The notes under the pieces were generated by a model. That model saw only the letters and a list, made by a program, of their open reading frames with translations, was not told where the DNA came from and searched no databases. A DNA stretch of 64,000 nucleotides from an uncultured Pelagibacteraceae bacterium (GTDB lineage Bacteria > Pseudomonadota > Alphaproteobacteria > Pelagibacterales > Pelagibacteraceae), in NCBI GenBank assembly GCA_902529645.1, contig CABZXO010000002.1:62001-126000 (forward strand), given 5' to 3'. Made by a program: the position numbers and the translations under genes. Shown in pieces: positions 19,287-29,164 of this stretch. The first letter of the stretch is position 1. Each line of letters begins with the position of its first letter.

Positions 19287-20216
19287 ATGAAAATTTTAGG
19301 AATAGGAAACGCAATTGTAGATGTCATTTGTAAAGTAGATGACAATTTTATTACCAAAAATGATCTTACAAAGAGTACAATGAAATTAATCTTTAATGAA
19401 AATGAGTTCAAAAATTTATTAACAAATCTAAAAATTGAAAAAACTGTATCAGGTGGATCCGTAGCAAACTCTATAGTTGGATTATCTCAACTTGGCGATA
19501 AAGTTGGTTTTATAGGTAAAGTTTCTGATGATGAATTTGGTAGTAAATACGAGGAAGGTTTAAAAAAAGAAAAAGTTAAATATTTTTATTCAAAAAAAAA
19601 AGAAAAATTACCAACAGGAACTTGTTTAATTTTAGTAACGCCAGACTCTGAAAGAACAATGTGTACTTTCCTAGGAACTGCAGGAAAGATTAATGAAAAT
19701 GATGTGAGTTCTGATGCAATAAAAAAAAGTGAGATAATTTTTTTAGAAGGTTACTTATGGGATGAAGGAGAACCAAAGAAAGCATTCGATAAAGCTATAA
19801 ATAATGCAAACAAAGTTGCTATGTCACTCTCAGATCTATTTTGTGTAGATAGACACAAACCCCATTTTTTAAACTTAGTAAAAAACAGACTTGATATAAC
19901 TTTTGCTAACGAACAGGAAATTACATCCTTAATTGGAGCAAAAAATTTTGATGAAGTTATAAACTTTTCAAAACAACTTAATAAATTAATGATTGTGACA
20001 CGAGGAGAAAGAGGCGCAGTTGCAGTTAATGGTGATGAAGTTATTGAAAGTGATATAAAAAAAAATTTAAAAATCATTGATCTTACAGGTGCAGGTGATC
20101 TTTTTGCTGCTGGTTTTTTACATGGGTATATTAACAAATTATCTATAAAAGAGTGCCTTGAAAAAGGTACTGAAATGTCATCTAAAGTAATACAGCAAAT
20201 AGGAGCAAGACTTTAA
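19287..20216 (+). CDS. PfkB family carbohydrate/adenosine kinase
   Basis: GIGNAIVDVICKV, GGSVANSIVGLSQLG, DLTGAGDLFAAGFLHGY. Confidence 0.88.
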   Translation: MKILGIGNAIVDVICKVDDNFITKNDLTKSTMKLIFNENEFKNLLTNLKIEKTVSGGSVANSIVGLSQLGDKVGFIGKVSDDEFGSKYEEGLKKEKVKYFYSKKKEKLPTGTCLILVTPDSERTMCTFLGTAGKINENDVSSDAIKKSEIIFLEGYLWDEGEPKKAFDKAINNANKVAMSLSDLFCVDRHKPHFLNLVKNRLDITFANEQEITSLIGAKNFDEVINFSKQLNKLMIVTRGERGAVAVNGDEVIESDIKKNLKIIDLTGAGDLFAAGFLHGYINKLSIKECLEKGTEMSSKVIQQIGARL

Positions 20217-20217
20217 C

Positions 20218-20337
20218 TTAAATTTTCTTTCTTTTAAAACTTCCCTTGCCTTTTTTGGGCTTAACTATTTTTGGTTTGTACTTTTTAGTAAATAAATCTT
20301 TAGCTATAGGGTTCTTCTTATTTGATTTGATAGCCAT
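20218..20337 (-). CDS. arfA: small protein resembling alternative ribosome-rescue factor ArfA (39 aa, below the ORF-track cutoff)
   Basis: Translation MAIKSNKKNPIAKDLFTKKYKPKIVKPKKGKGSFKRKKI; C-terminal KKGKGSFKRK matches the ArfA signature. Confidence 0.7.
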   Translation of the reverse strand: MAIKSNKKNPIAKDLFTKKYKPKIVKPKKGKGSFKRKKI

Positions 20338-20929
20338 TTTTTTCACTAATTATAAAATGTTTATCATTAAATGTGTTTGAAATTTTTTTTCTTAATCGAT
20401 AAATATGAGTTTCAACAGTATGCGTTTCTATATTAGACTGATAACTCCAAACTTTTTCTTGTAGCTCATTAATACTAACAGGTTTTTCTGACTTAGATAA
20501 ATAAGTTATTGTATTAATTTCTTTTTCAGTCAACTTAAGCTTGATATTATTTTTTAGCATTTCTCTAGAGTTTAAATCAATAGTATAATTATTTACTATC
20601 ACTTCAGACTGACTATTGAATTGTAATTTTAAAAATTCAATATTTATCTTTTCGATTAATTTAAAAATATTAATTGGTATATGATCTAAAACAAATTGAT
20701 TATGAATATATGAATATTTTTTATTAGATATAACTAAATAATTGTGAATTTTTTTTGTTTTTTCATTTAGGGTCTCTTCATTATCTACAATAATAATCTT
20801 AAAATTTAAATTTAAACCAAGTTCTTCGAGAATTTGATATAATTCATTAAACTTATATATTATTAAATTCTGAGTACTCACAAAATAGAGAATATGATAA
20901 TTTTTATTAAAAATAAACACACTCTTCAA
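20318..20929 (-). CDS. winged-helix (OmpR-type) regulator with degenerate receiver-like N-terminus
   Basis: LKLTEKEINTITYLSKSEKPVSINELQEKVWSYQSNIETHTVETHIYRLRKKI..FIISEKNGYQI. Confidence 0.75.
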   Translation of the reverse strand: MKSVFIFNKNYHILYFVSTQNLIIYKFNELYQILEELGLNLNFKIIIVDNEETLNEKTKKIHNYLVISNKKYSYIHNQFVLDHIPINIFKLIEKINIEFLKLQFNSQSEVIVNNYTIDLNSREMLKNNIKLKLTEKEINTITYLSKSEKPVSINELQEKVWSYQSNIETHTVETHIYRLRKKISNTFNDKHFIISEKNGYQIK

Positions 20930-21388
20930 ATAGATGAATTTAAATTTATTTGCTGTATTGGCAAAAAAGGTTCAACAACTAATAAAAAAGAAGGAGATAA
21001 AAAAACACCAAAAGGAATTTTTGAAATTGGGAATTTATACTATCGAAAAGATCGCATAAAAAAACCATTAACTTTATTAAAATGTATAGAAATTAAAAAA
21101 GAAATGGGTTGGTGTGATGATATCCGTTTCCCAAAAAAATATAACAGGCTCATTAGAGTAAATAATAAAATAAGACACGAGAAATTAAAAAGAAAAGATT
21201 ATAAGTATGATTTACTAATTCCAATTAAGTACAATTTTAAAAAACCTATCGTTAAACTAGGAAGCTGTATTTTTATTCATCTCACTAGAGATTATAAACC
21301 CACAGTTGGATGTGTTGGTTTAAAAGAAAAAGATTTTTTAATTATGTTAAAATTGATTAAAAAAAATTCAAAAATTAAAATTTTTTAA
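20894..21388 (+). CDS. L,D-transpeptidase (YkuD-type) family protein
   Basis: IGKKGSTTNKKEGDKKTPKGIFEI..MGWCDD..LGSCIFIHLTRDYKPTVGCVGL. Confidence 0.85.
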   Translation: MIIFIKNKHTLQIDEFKFICCIGKKGSTTNKKEGDKKTPKGIFEIGNLYYRKDRIKKPLTLLKCIEIKKEMGWCDDIRFPKKYNRLIRVNNKIRHEKLKRKDYKYDLLIPIKYNFKKPIVKLGSCIFIHLTRDYKPTVGCVGLKEKDFLIMLKLIKKNSKIKIF

Positions 21389-22044
21389 GATCTTTGCCCA
21401 AAAATACTAGATCCAACTCTAACATATGTTGAGAAGTTTTTAGCAGCAATTAAATAATCTGAGGACATGCCCATACTTAATTCTGCTAGACCTAGATCTT
21501 TATTTAATTTGTTCATTTCTACAAAATAAACCTCAGGATCACTATTTATTGGAGGAATACACATCAAACCAATTACATTTAAACCAATTTGTTTACTAAA
21601 TGAAACTAATTGATCCACTTCATTTTTATTTATACCTGATTTCTGGTTTTCGTCACCAATGTTAACCTGTAAAAAAATTTTCATTTTTTTATTAACTTTA
21701 TTTTGTTCCTCAGCAATTTTTCTTGCAAGCTTTTCACTATCTACTGAATGAATATAATCAAATATTTTTACTGCAAATTTCACTTTATTAGTTTGTAATT
21801 TTCCAACCATATGTAATCTTATTTTTGGATTTATTTTTTTTACTTCTGACCATTTTTCTAATGCTTCCTGTACCTTGTTTTCACCGTAGTCTCTATGACC
21901 ATACTCAATTAGAGGTGATATTTTATCAATCTTGAAAGTCTTGGAAACTGCAACAATTTTGGGATTAGTATCAATATTTAATTTATTAAGATGAATTTTA
22001 ATATTATTCTTGATGTCTAATAAATTTTTTACACTGCTATGCAT
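21385..22044 (-). CDS. YggS/PLPBP family pyridoxal phosphate homeostasis protein
   Basis: IVAVSKTF, YGENKVQEAL, LHMVGKLQTNK, GLMCIPP, LSMGMSSDYLIAA, VRVGSSIFGQR. Confidence 0.94.
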   Translation of the reverse strand: MHSSVKNLLDIKNNIKIHLNKLNIDTNPKIVAVSKTFKIDKISPLIEYGHRDYGENKVQEALEKWSEVKKINPKIRLHMVGKLQTNKVKFAVKIFDYIHSVDSEKLARKIAEEQNKVNKKMKIFLQVNIGDENQKSGINKNEVDQLVSFSKQIGLNVIGLMCIPPINSDPEVYFVEMNKLNKDLGLAELSMGMSSDYLIAAKNFSTYVRVGSSIFGQRS

Positions 22045-22563
22045 AAGATGAATAAATATTACTTTATTAATAAATTTGATACAAATATTATCGACAAGCA
22101 AGACAAGCAAACTACAATTATTTATAGAAATTATAATTCAAAAAAAATAAATCAAGATCTTATCCTGAAAATAAAAAAATACTGTAAAAAAAGTAGAGTT
22201 AAATTTTATTTATCCAACCATATTAAGCTTGCAATAAAATTAGACTTGGATGGTGCATATATTCCTTCTTTTAATAAATCTACAAAACACCTTTCTTTTA
22301 CACTTAAGAAAAAATTTAGTATAATTGGTTCAGCCCATAATATTAAGGAAATTAAAATTAAAGAAATACAGAATGTAAATAGAATTTTTTTATCTTCGAT
22401 TTTTAAAAAAAATAAAAATTACTTAGGAATTAATAAATTTAAATTAATTTCAAATTTCACCAAAAAAAAAATTGTTGCTTTAGGTGGAATATCTAAAAAA
22501 AATATAAAAAAAATAAAACTCTTAAATAATCCTGAATTTGCTGGAATTTCTTATTTTGAATAA
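22039..22563 (+). CDS. ThiE/TenI-like (thiamine phosphate synthase family) protein, divergent
   Basis: Barrel pattern: KFYLSNHIKLAIKLDLDGAYIP, GSAHNIKEI, IVALGGISKKNI; an alternative start exists at 22048. Confidence 0.65.
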   Translation: MHKMNKYYFINKFDTNIIDKQDKQTTIIYRNYNSKKINQDLILKIKKYCKKSRVKFYLSNHIKLAIKLDLDGAYIPSFNKSTKHLSFTLKKKFSIIGSAHNIKEIKIKEIQNVNRIFLSSIFKKNKNYLGINKFKLISNFTKKKIVALGGISKKNIKKIKLLNNPEFAGISYFE

Positions 22564-22596
22564 AAAAAAGGCCCCATAAAGGGGCCCTTTTTAAAA
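22562..22596. terminator. bidirectional intrinsic terminator: GGCCCC-ATAAA-GGGGCC with flanking A8 and T5
   Basis: Perfect 6-bp GC stem between convergent thiE-like gene and porin. Confidence 0.9.
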
Positions 22597-22615
22597 TTAT
22601 TCTTATCTAACTTAA

Positions 22616-23560
22616 TTAGAATGAGAATGTCACTCCAATATTGTAACCAGATCTGTCATCAGTTGCAGTACCTGCAATGTTGTCAACAGTGTTGTGGTTA
22701 GCTTTTACTGTCATAGAACCCATTACATATGATACAGAAATACCAGTCGCTTCTTGGTCAGATAACGTACTGTTTTCGTACTCAATTGTAGATGAGTTTA
22801 ATGAAATAGACATTTCATCACTCATAGCATACGAAAGACCGATTGCTGTAAAGTCTTTGTCAGCATTTGCAGTCTCTGAATCAGACTCAGAAGTTTGGTA
22901 ACCTACTGAGAATGCATCCATTGTGTATGTTAAGTACATGTTAGTTAGGTCTAAAGAAGCAGCAGCAGTGTTATCTTCACCCATACCACCACCGATAGTT
23001 AAACCGTCAACTCCAGTAAACTTAATACCGTAGTCAGTTGAACTTTCAACTTCTGTAGTTCCATCAGATGGAGTGTAAGAAGCTGATACTGTTAAACCGT
23101 CCATGAAAGATGAGTTTGAATAATGGAACATGTTATTTCCAGATGGTCCACCAGGAATAGCGTCAGCACCAGTTACATCATCCCATGATTCTTCACCAGC
23201 AGTTGGTGTTACATCATCGATAGCACTTAGTACACCACTTCCACCAGTACCTGAGAAAGTTACCACACCAGTGTCACCCATGTCGATTTTCAAAGTTCTA
23301 GTATCAAATACTTGGCTTGATCCTACATCATCGTCATTAAGTACTTGTGTTGCTGTAACAATAAAACCATTGTCTTGTTCGACAGTAGCTGCAAATGTTA
23401 CACCATTGTTCATAGACCAACCGTTACCAGTTGTTTGTTTCTCTTCACCATAAAAGTCAAGAGTAGCACCACCTGTAACAGATAGATCTGCAGCGTTAGC
23501 TGATACAGATACCATAGCACCTGCTAATGCAGTTAACCCTACTTTTTTTAAATTGTTCAT
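22616..23560 (-). CDS. outer-membrane porin
   Basis: Signal peptide MNNLKKVGLTALAGAMVSVSANA, Gram-negative porin-type beta strands, C-terminal GVTFSF. Confidence 0.88.
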   Translation of the reverse strand: MNNLKKVGLTALAGAMVSVSANAADLSVTGGATLDFYGEEKQTTGNGWSMNNGVTFAATVEQDNGFIVTATQVLNDDDVGSSQVFDTRTLKIDMGDTGVVTFSGTGGSGVLSAIDDVTPTAGEESWDDVTGADAIPGGPSGNNMFHYSNSSFMDGLTVSASYTPSDGTTEVESSTDYGIKFTGVDGLTIGGGMGEDNTAAASLDLTNMYLTYTMDAFSVGYQTSESDSETANADKDFTAIGLSYAMSDEMSISLNSSTIEYENSTLSDQEATGISVSYVMGSMTVKANHNTVDNIAGTATDDRSGYNIGVTFSF

Positions 23561-23584
23561 ATTAATTACTCCTTATTTTGATTG

Positions 23585-23600
23585 TTATTATTAATAATAA
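23585..23600. repeat. perfect 16-bp palindrome TTATTATTAATAATAA upstream of the porin
   Basis: Self-reverse-complementary, 24 nt upstream of the porin ATG. Confidence 0.7.
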
Positions 23601-23775
23601 ACATTTGGTTTATATTGAATTTTTTGAGAAATTTTTCAATTTAGCTATTATTTAAGTATGATTTTTAAGTTATGTTGTAATTTTGCAACAGCTTATTTAT
23701 ATTGAATTTTCTATATTTTTTGATGATTTTCAATTATATGTTTATTTTAATTTAAAGAATTTCTATTATTTAAGG

Positions 23776-24336
23776 ATGTTTTCAACAAAAACTATAAATA
23801 TTGCCTTTTTATTGATTTTTGGATCATTTTTACTGAGTTCATGCGCACCATTTAATTCTGTTGATGCAAAAAAATACCCCCCGAACCCCGAATTGAGAGT
23901 TAAGAAAAATCTGGAGGAAGGACGTGGTTTTAGATTGTCGAATAGTATTAAAAATAAAAGTGGAACAACCTATGAATTTGCTAGCTCCAATGAATTATGG
24001 AGAGCTTCATTGGATACTATTGATTTTATGCCACTAGCATCTGTGAATTACAGCGGTGGGATTATAATTACTGATTGGTATGGAAATAATCAAGTTTCAA
24101 ATGAAAACATAAAAATCTCAATTAGATTTCTAACAAACGAAATAAGAAGTGATGCATTGGATATAAAAGTTTTTAAAAAAGTTTGTGATAATTTAAATAA
24201 GTGTAAAATATCTGAGACATCGGGAGAATTGATAAAAGAACTAAAAAAAAAGATCTTAAAGCAAGCAAAAATTTATGAGGTTAAAAATAAAGATAAAAAT
24301 ATTAAACCTTATACACAACATAAATTTGAAAAATAA
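23776..24336 (+). CDS. DUF3576-like lipoprotein
   Basis: Lipobox [34 protein letters not shown]. Confidence 0.8.
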   Translation: MFSTKTINIAFLLIFGSFLLSSCAPFNSVDAKKYPPNPELRVKKNLEEGRGFRLSNSIKNKSGTTYEFASSNELWRASLDTIDFMPLASVNYSGGIIITDWYGNNQVSNENIKISIRFLTNEIRSDALDIKVFKKVCDNLNKCKISETSGELIKELKKKILKQAKIYEVKNKDKNIKPYTQHKFEK

Positions 24337-24353
24337 TAAGCCATAATATTTCA

Positions 24354-26891
24354 GTGGAAAGATACAACTTCAAATCAATTGAACAAAAATGGCAAAAAAA
24401 ATGGGAAGAAAATAAAACTTTTTTTTCCAAAATCGATAATACAAAAAAAAAATTTTATTGTTTAGAAATGTTTCCATATCCATCTGGAAAAATTCATATG
24501 GGTCATGTTAGAAACTACACCATAGGTGATGTGCTAGCTAGGTTTAAGATTCTAAAAAATTTTAATGTTCTGCATCCTATGGGATGGGACTCTTTTGGTA
24601 TGCCGGCAGAAAACGCTGCAAGACAAAATAATTTAGATCCGAAATCATGGACTGAAAAAAATATATCTATAATGAAATCTCAATTAAAAAAATTAGGTTT
24701 ATCAATTGATTGGGATAAAGAAATATCAACATGTTCTCCAGAATATTACAAACATCAACAAGAATTTTTCTTAGAACTATATGACAAAGGACTAGTCTAT
24801 AAAAAAGAAAATTATGTAAATTGGGATCCAGTTGATCAGACAGTTTTAGCTAATGAACAAGTAATTGATGGCAAAGGTTGGAGATCTGGGGCCCCTGTAG
24901 AAAGAAAAAAATTAAGTCAATGGTTTTTCAATATTACTAAATTCTCAAATGAATTACTTAATAGCCTAAATAGTCTATCAGAATGGCCCAATAAAGTAAA
25001 AATAATGCAACAAAATTGGATTGGTAAATCATATGGTTGTGAAATTAGTTTCAAAATCAACTCAAAAAAAGGAATAGAAAATATTAATTGTTATACCACA
25101 AGGCCCGATACACTTTTTGGTATGTCCTTTTTGGCTCTATCAATTGATCACCCAATTGCTAAATTTTATCAAAATGATCCGGATTTTAGAAAATTTAAGG
25201 AAGAATGTTCTAGGACTGGAACAACGGAAGAGTCGATCGCAATTGCAGAAAAACTTGGATATAGGACAGATTTAGAAGCAATTAATCCTCTCAATGAAAA
25301 AATTAAAGTCCCAGTTTATTTTGCTAATTTTGTTTTAATGGATTATGGTTTGGGGGCTGTTTTTGGATGCCCTGCACATGACCAGAGAGATTTAGATTTT
25401 GCAATAAAATATAATTTAAAAATTATACCAGTTGTAAAACCAGAACATAACGAAAATTTCGAAATTAAAGATGTGGCTTATACTGGAGATGGTAAATTAA
25501 TTAATTCAGAATTTTTAAATGATCTAAAAGTTCCCTCTGAGTCAATTAATAAAACAATAGAACATCTTGAACAAAAAAAAATCGGTCGAAGAAAAACCAA
25601 TTTTAGACTAAAAGATTGGGGAATTTCAAGACAAAGATATTGGGGATGTCCAATTCCAATTGCATATGATGAGAATAACAATCCAATTAAAATTCCTAAA
25701 GAAATGCTTCCAATAAAACTTCCTGAGATAAAAAAATTTAATTCAATGGGCAATCCACTTGAGGAAATGGAAGATTGGAAAAAAATTGAAATTAATGGGA
25801 AAAAATGCAGAAAGGAAACAGATACATTGGATACATTTGTAGACTCGTCTTGGTATTTCCTAAGATTTTGTTCACCCAAAAATTCAAACTACGGTTTCAA
25901 TCAAAAAGATGCAGATTACTGGATGCCTGTGGATCAATACATAGGTGGTGTTGAACACGCAATTCTTCATTTGTTGTATTCAAGGTTTTTTATGCATGCC
26001 CTTTCACATGAAAACAAAAATTTTAATATAAAAGAGCCTTTTAAAGGCTTATTTACACAAGGTATGGTCTGTCATGAAACCTATAAAGACAAAAATAACA
26101 ATTGGGTAAGCCCTGATGAAGTTATTACTAAAGATGGAAGGAAATTTTTAAAGAATGATAATAATCATGAAATCAAAGTAGGGCCTTCTGAGTCAATGTC
26201 AAAATCAAAAAGAAATACAATTGATCCCGAGGAGATTATTAAAAATTTTGGAGCTGATGCGGTGAGATTATTTATATTATCTGATAGTCCACCAGAAAAA
26301 GATGTGCAATGGTCAGATGAAGGAATGGTCTCTTCTTATAAATTTGTTCAAAAGTTGTGGATATTAAATCAAAAAATTTTAGATCAAATTAAGGTCACTG
26401 AAACAAACGAACAAAGTAAGGAACTTAAAAAAATATCTAATCAATTTATTCAAGATGTTGAAAATAATATAAATAATTTTAGCTATAATAAAATAATTGC
26501 GAACTTTTATGAGGTATATTCCAAATTAACTAAAATAGTTGAAAAAAAAATCAGCCGAGAAGACTGGATAAAGAATTACAAAGAAATCTTAATAGTTATG
26601 AGTCCTGTTATACCTCATTTTTCCCATGAATGTCTGGAAATGCTTAAGGTAAAAGAAGAAATTTTATGGCCATTGATTGATAAAGAGATTCTTATTGAAG
26701 AAAATGTAAACATAGTAGTTCAAATTAACGGCAAAACAAGAGGTATAATTAATACTAAAAAAAATATAAATGAAGAGCAACTTTTATCTGAAATAAATAA
26801 AGATTTCAAAATTAGTAAACATTTAAATGATAGAATTATAAAAAAAAAAATATTTATACCTCAAAAATTAATTAATATAGTCGTCAGTTGA
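24354..26891 (+). CDS. leuS: leucyl-tRNA synthetase (GTG start)
   Basis: [32 protein letters not shown]. Confidence 0.98.
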   Translation: MERYNFKSIEQKWQKKWEENKTFFSKIDNTKKKFYCLEMFPYPSGKIHMGHVRNYTIGDVLARFKILKNFNVLHPMGWDSFGMPAENAARQNNLDPKSWTEKNISIMKSQLKKLGLSIDWDKEISTCSPEYYKHQQEFFLELYDKGLVYKKENYVNWDPVDQTVLANEQVIDGKGWRSGAPVERKKLSQWFFNITKFSNELLNSLNSLSEWPNKVKIMQQNWIGKSYGCEISFKINSKKGIENINCYTTRPDTLFGMSFLALSIDHPIAKFYQNDPDFRKFKEECSRTGTTEESIAIAEKLGYRTDLEAINPLNEKIKVPVYFANFVLMDYGLGAVFGCPAHDQRDLDFAIKYNLKIIPVVKPEHNENFEIKDVAYTGDGKLINSEFLNDLKVPSESINKTIEHLEQKKIGRRKTNFRLKDWGISRQRYWGCPIPIAYDENNNPIKIPKEMLPIKLPEIKKFNSMGNPLEEMEDWKKIEINGKKCRKETDTLDTFVDSSWYFLRFCSPKNSNYGFNQKDADYWMPVDQYIGGVEHAILHLLYSRFFMHALSHENKNFNIKEPFKGLFTQGMVCHETYKDKNNNWVSPDEVITKDGRKFLKNDNNHEIKVGPSESMSKSKRNTIDPEEIIKNFGADAVRLFILSDSPPEKDVQWSDEGMVSSYKFVQKLWILNQKILDQIKVTETNEQSKELKKISNQFIQDVENNINNFSYNKIIANFYEVYSKLTKIVEKKISREDWIKNYKEILIVMSPVIPHFSHECLEMLKVKEEILWPLIDKEILIEENVNIVVQINGKTRGIINTKKNINEEQLLSEINKDFKISKHLNDRIIKKKIFIPQKLINIVVS

Positions 26892-27343
26892 TGAAATTAA
26901 AAAACTTAATTTTAATATTTATATTAATAACCATTTATGGTTGTGGTTTTTCCTCTATTTATTCGAGTAATAACAGTTCTAATTTTTCTATAAATGAAAT
27001 TATATTAGAGGGTGATAGTTCTTTGAATAACTATTTAAAATCGAATTTAATTAAATATCAAAATAAAGATACTGAAATTCAGTTTATTGTAAAAGTGGAA
27101 ACAAATTATGAAAAAAATGTTTTAACAAAAAGTAAAACAGGCAAAATAACCAATTACGAATTAATAGGAGAGGTAATATTTGATATACAGCCAATTAATA
27201 AAAAAATATCTTTCAAAGAAGAAAAAATAATGGAAAGTATGTCAGATAAATTTCAGGAAAGAAAATATGAAAAAATCATAAAACAAAATTTTGCTAAATC
27301 ATTTTCAGATAAATTAGTTTTTGAATTAGAATTATTAAAATGA
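26891..27343 (+). CDS. lptE: LptE-like LPS assembly lipoprotein
   Basis: Lipobox IYGC, position between leuS and holA. Confidence 0.8.
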   Translation: MKLKNLILIFILITIYGCGFSSIYSSNNSSNFSINEIILEGDSSLNNYLKSNLIKYQNKDTEIQFIVKVETNYEKNVLTKSKTGKITNYELIGEVIFDIQPINKKISFKEEKIMESMSDKFQERKYEKIIKQNFAKSFSDKLVFELELLK

Positions 27344-28332
27344 TTTTTAAGTATTATGATATAAAAAAAATTAATCTTGAGAAAAATAAAATTATCTTAT
27401 TTTATGGTCAAAACGAAGGATTTAAAAATGAAACCATAAACATTTTGCTTAATAATAGTAATAATATCTCAACTTATGATGAAAAGGAAATTTTAGATAA
27501 ATCTGAAAATTTTTTAGAAGAAGTATTTTCAAAATCGCTTTTTGATACAAAAAAAAAAATTATAATTAAAAGAACTACTGATAAAATTGTAAAAATATTA
27601 CAGGAAATAAATTCAAAAAATCTTGACGATTTAACGATTATTTTAAACTCTGATAATCTTGAAAAAAAATCAAAATTAAGAACTTTCTTTGAAAAAAGCA
27701 AAGATTATGTCTGCGTGGCGTTTTATCCGGACACTGATCAGACTATGTCAAATTTAATTTTAGATTTGCTTAAAAGAAAAAAAATATCTTTATCACAATC
27801 AAATATCAATCTCATTGTTAGTAAATGTAATGGTGATAGAGAAGTTTTAAAAAATGAGTTAAGTAAAATTGAATTTTTTTCAAAAAATGGAAAAAAACTT
27901 ACCACTGAAAATATAACAAAATTAATTAATCTTACTGAAGATCATAGCATTTCAGAGCTTGTAGATAATTGCCTTGCAAAAAATAATAAAAAAACAATTA
28001 GTATTTTGAATGAAAATAATTTTAATAGTGAAGATTGCATAAGAATTACAAGAGTATTTTTAGATAAATCAAAAAAAATACTCAAACTATCTAACGAATA
28101 TAATAAAAGTAAAGATATTAATTTAACAATTTCATCAGCTAAACCTGCTATTTTTTGGAAAGATAAAGAAATAGTAAAACAACAAATTTACAACTGGAAA
28201 CCAAAAAATATAAAAAACTTAATTTTTAAATTAAATGAAATTGAGTTACTTATAAAGAAAAATATAAATAGCAGTGTAAATTTAATTACCGACTTTATTT
28301 TAAAACAGTGTTCTTCAGAAATTAATAATTAG
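27340..28332 (+). CDS. holA: DNA polymerase III subunit delta
   Basis: ILFYGQNEGFKNETINILL..., leuS-lptE-holA order. Confidence 0.87.
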   Translation: MIFKYYDIKKINLEKNKIILFYGQNEGFKNETINILLNNSNNISTYDEKEILDKSENFLEEVFSKSLFDTKKKIIIKRTTDKIVKILQEINSKNLDDLTIILNSDNLEKKSKLRTFFEKSKDYVCVAFYPDTDQTMSNLILDLLKRKKISLSQSNINLIVSKCNGDREVLKNELSKIEFFSKNGKKLTTENITKLINLTEDHSISELVDNCLAKNNKKTISILNENNFNSEDCIRITRVFLDKSKKILKLSNEYNKSKDINLTISSAKPAIFWKDKEIVKQQIYNWKPKNIKNLIFKLNEIELLIKKNINSSVNLITDFILKQCSSEINN

Positions 28333-29164
28333 TTTTAATAATATCTATAATTTTATTTAATTGATCTAGATCTTTATACTCAAAAGTAATTTTACCTTTA
28401 TTTCTGTTGTTATTTTGAATATCAACATTTAAGCCAATTTTATTAGATATAGATAGTTCAAGTGCAATTATATTTGTATCTTTGTTATTTTTAGATTTAA
28501 GTTTTTTATTTTTAAATAATTTAACAAAGTTTTCTGTTTGTCTTACAGATAGTTTTTTTTCTAAAATTTTGTTGGCTACAAAAGTAGCATTACCAAGACC
28601 AACTAAAATTTTAGCATGACCTGCAGTCAATTTTTGTGTCTCAATTAATTTTATTACATCGTCTGGTAATGTTAAAAGTCTTAAAGAGTTTGTAACATGG
28701 CTTCTGCTTTTACCAATAAATTTTGACACTTTATCTTGATCATATGAAAAATCATCTATCAAACGTTTGTAGCCCTGTGCTTCCTCAAGTGGATTAAGAT
28801 CATTTCTTTGAACATTTTCTACAATAGCAAATTCCAAAGATTTTAAATCATCTGCTTCAGTAATAACTACTGGTACATCATGGAGAGAAGCTCTTTGAGC
28901 TGCTAACCATCTTCTTTCACCAGCAATTATTTCAAATTTTGATTTATCATCATTTGATTTTCTAACTATTATGGGTTGGATCACGCCTCTTTCTTTTATC
29001 GAATTTGTTAATTCCTCTAAATGAGTTTCGTTAAATATTTTTCTTGGTTGATATTTATTGGGCACTAAGTCACTAATAGGTATATGATTTTTTTGAGACT
29101 CTACTTTTATTTCACCTATCAAGGAAGATAAGCCTCTACCTAATCCTTTTTTAATTTTATCCAT
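28322..29164 (-). CDS. parB: chromosome partitioning protein ParB
   Basis: GLGRGLSSLIG, NKYQPRKIF, IIAGERRWLAAQRA, IVENVQRNDLNPLEEAQGY. Confidence 0.97.
   Translation of the reverse strand: MDKIKKGLGRGLSSLIGEIKVESQKNHIPISDLVPNKYQPRKIFNETHLEELTNSIKERGVIQPIIVRKSNDDKSKFEIIAGERRWLAAQRASLHDVPVVITEADDLKSLEFAIVENVQRNDLNPLEEAQGYKRLIDDFSYDQDKVSKFIGKSRSHVTNSLRLLTLPDDVIKLIETQKLTAGHAKILVGLGNATFVANKILEKKLSVRQTENFVKLFKNKKLKSKNNKDTNIIALELSISNKIGLNVDIQNNNRNKGKITFEYKDLDQLNKIIDIIKTNY

Noticed and set aside
23130-23453. 107-aa plus-strand ORF opposite the porin
   Set aside because: Pro/Ser/Val-rich antisense frame of the porin; no RBS or family signature seen.
25478-25879. 133-aa minus-strand ORF opposite leuS
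   Set aside because: Antisense shadow of leuS with no domain pattern.
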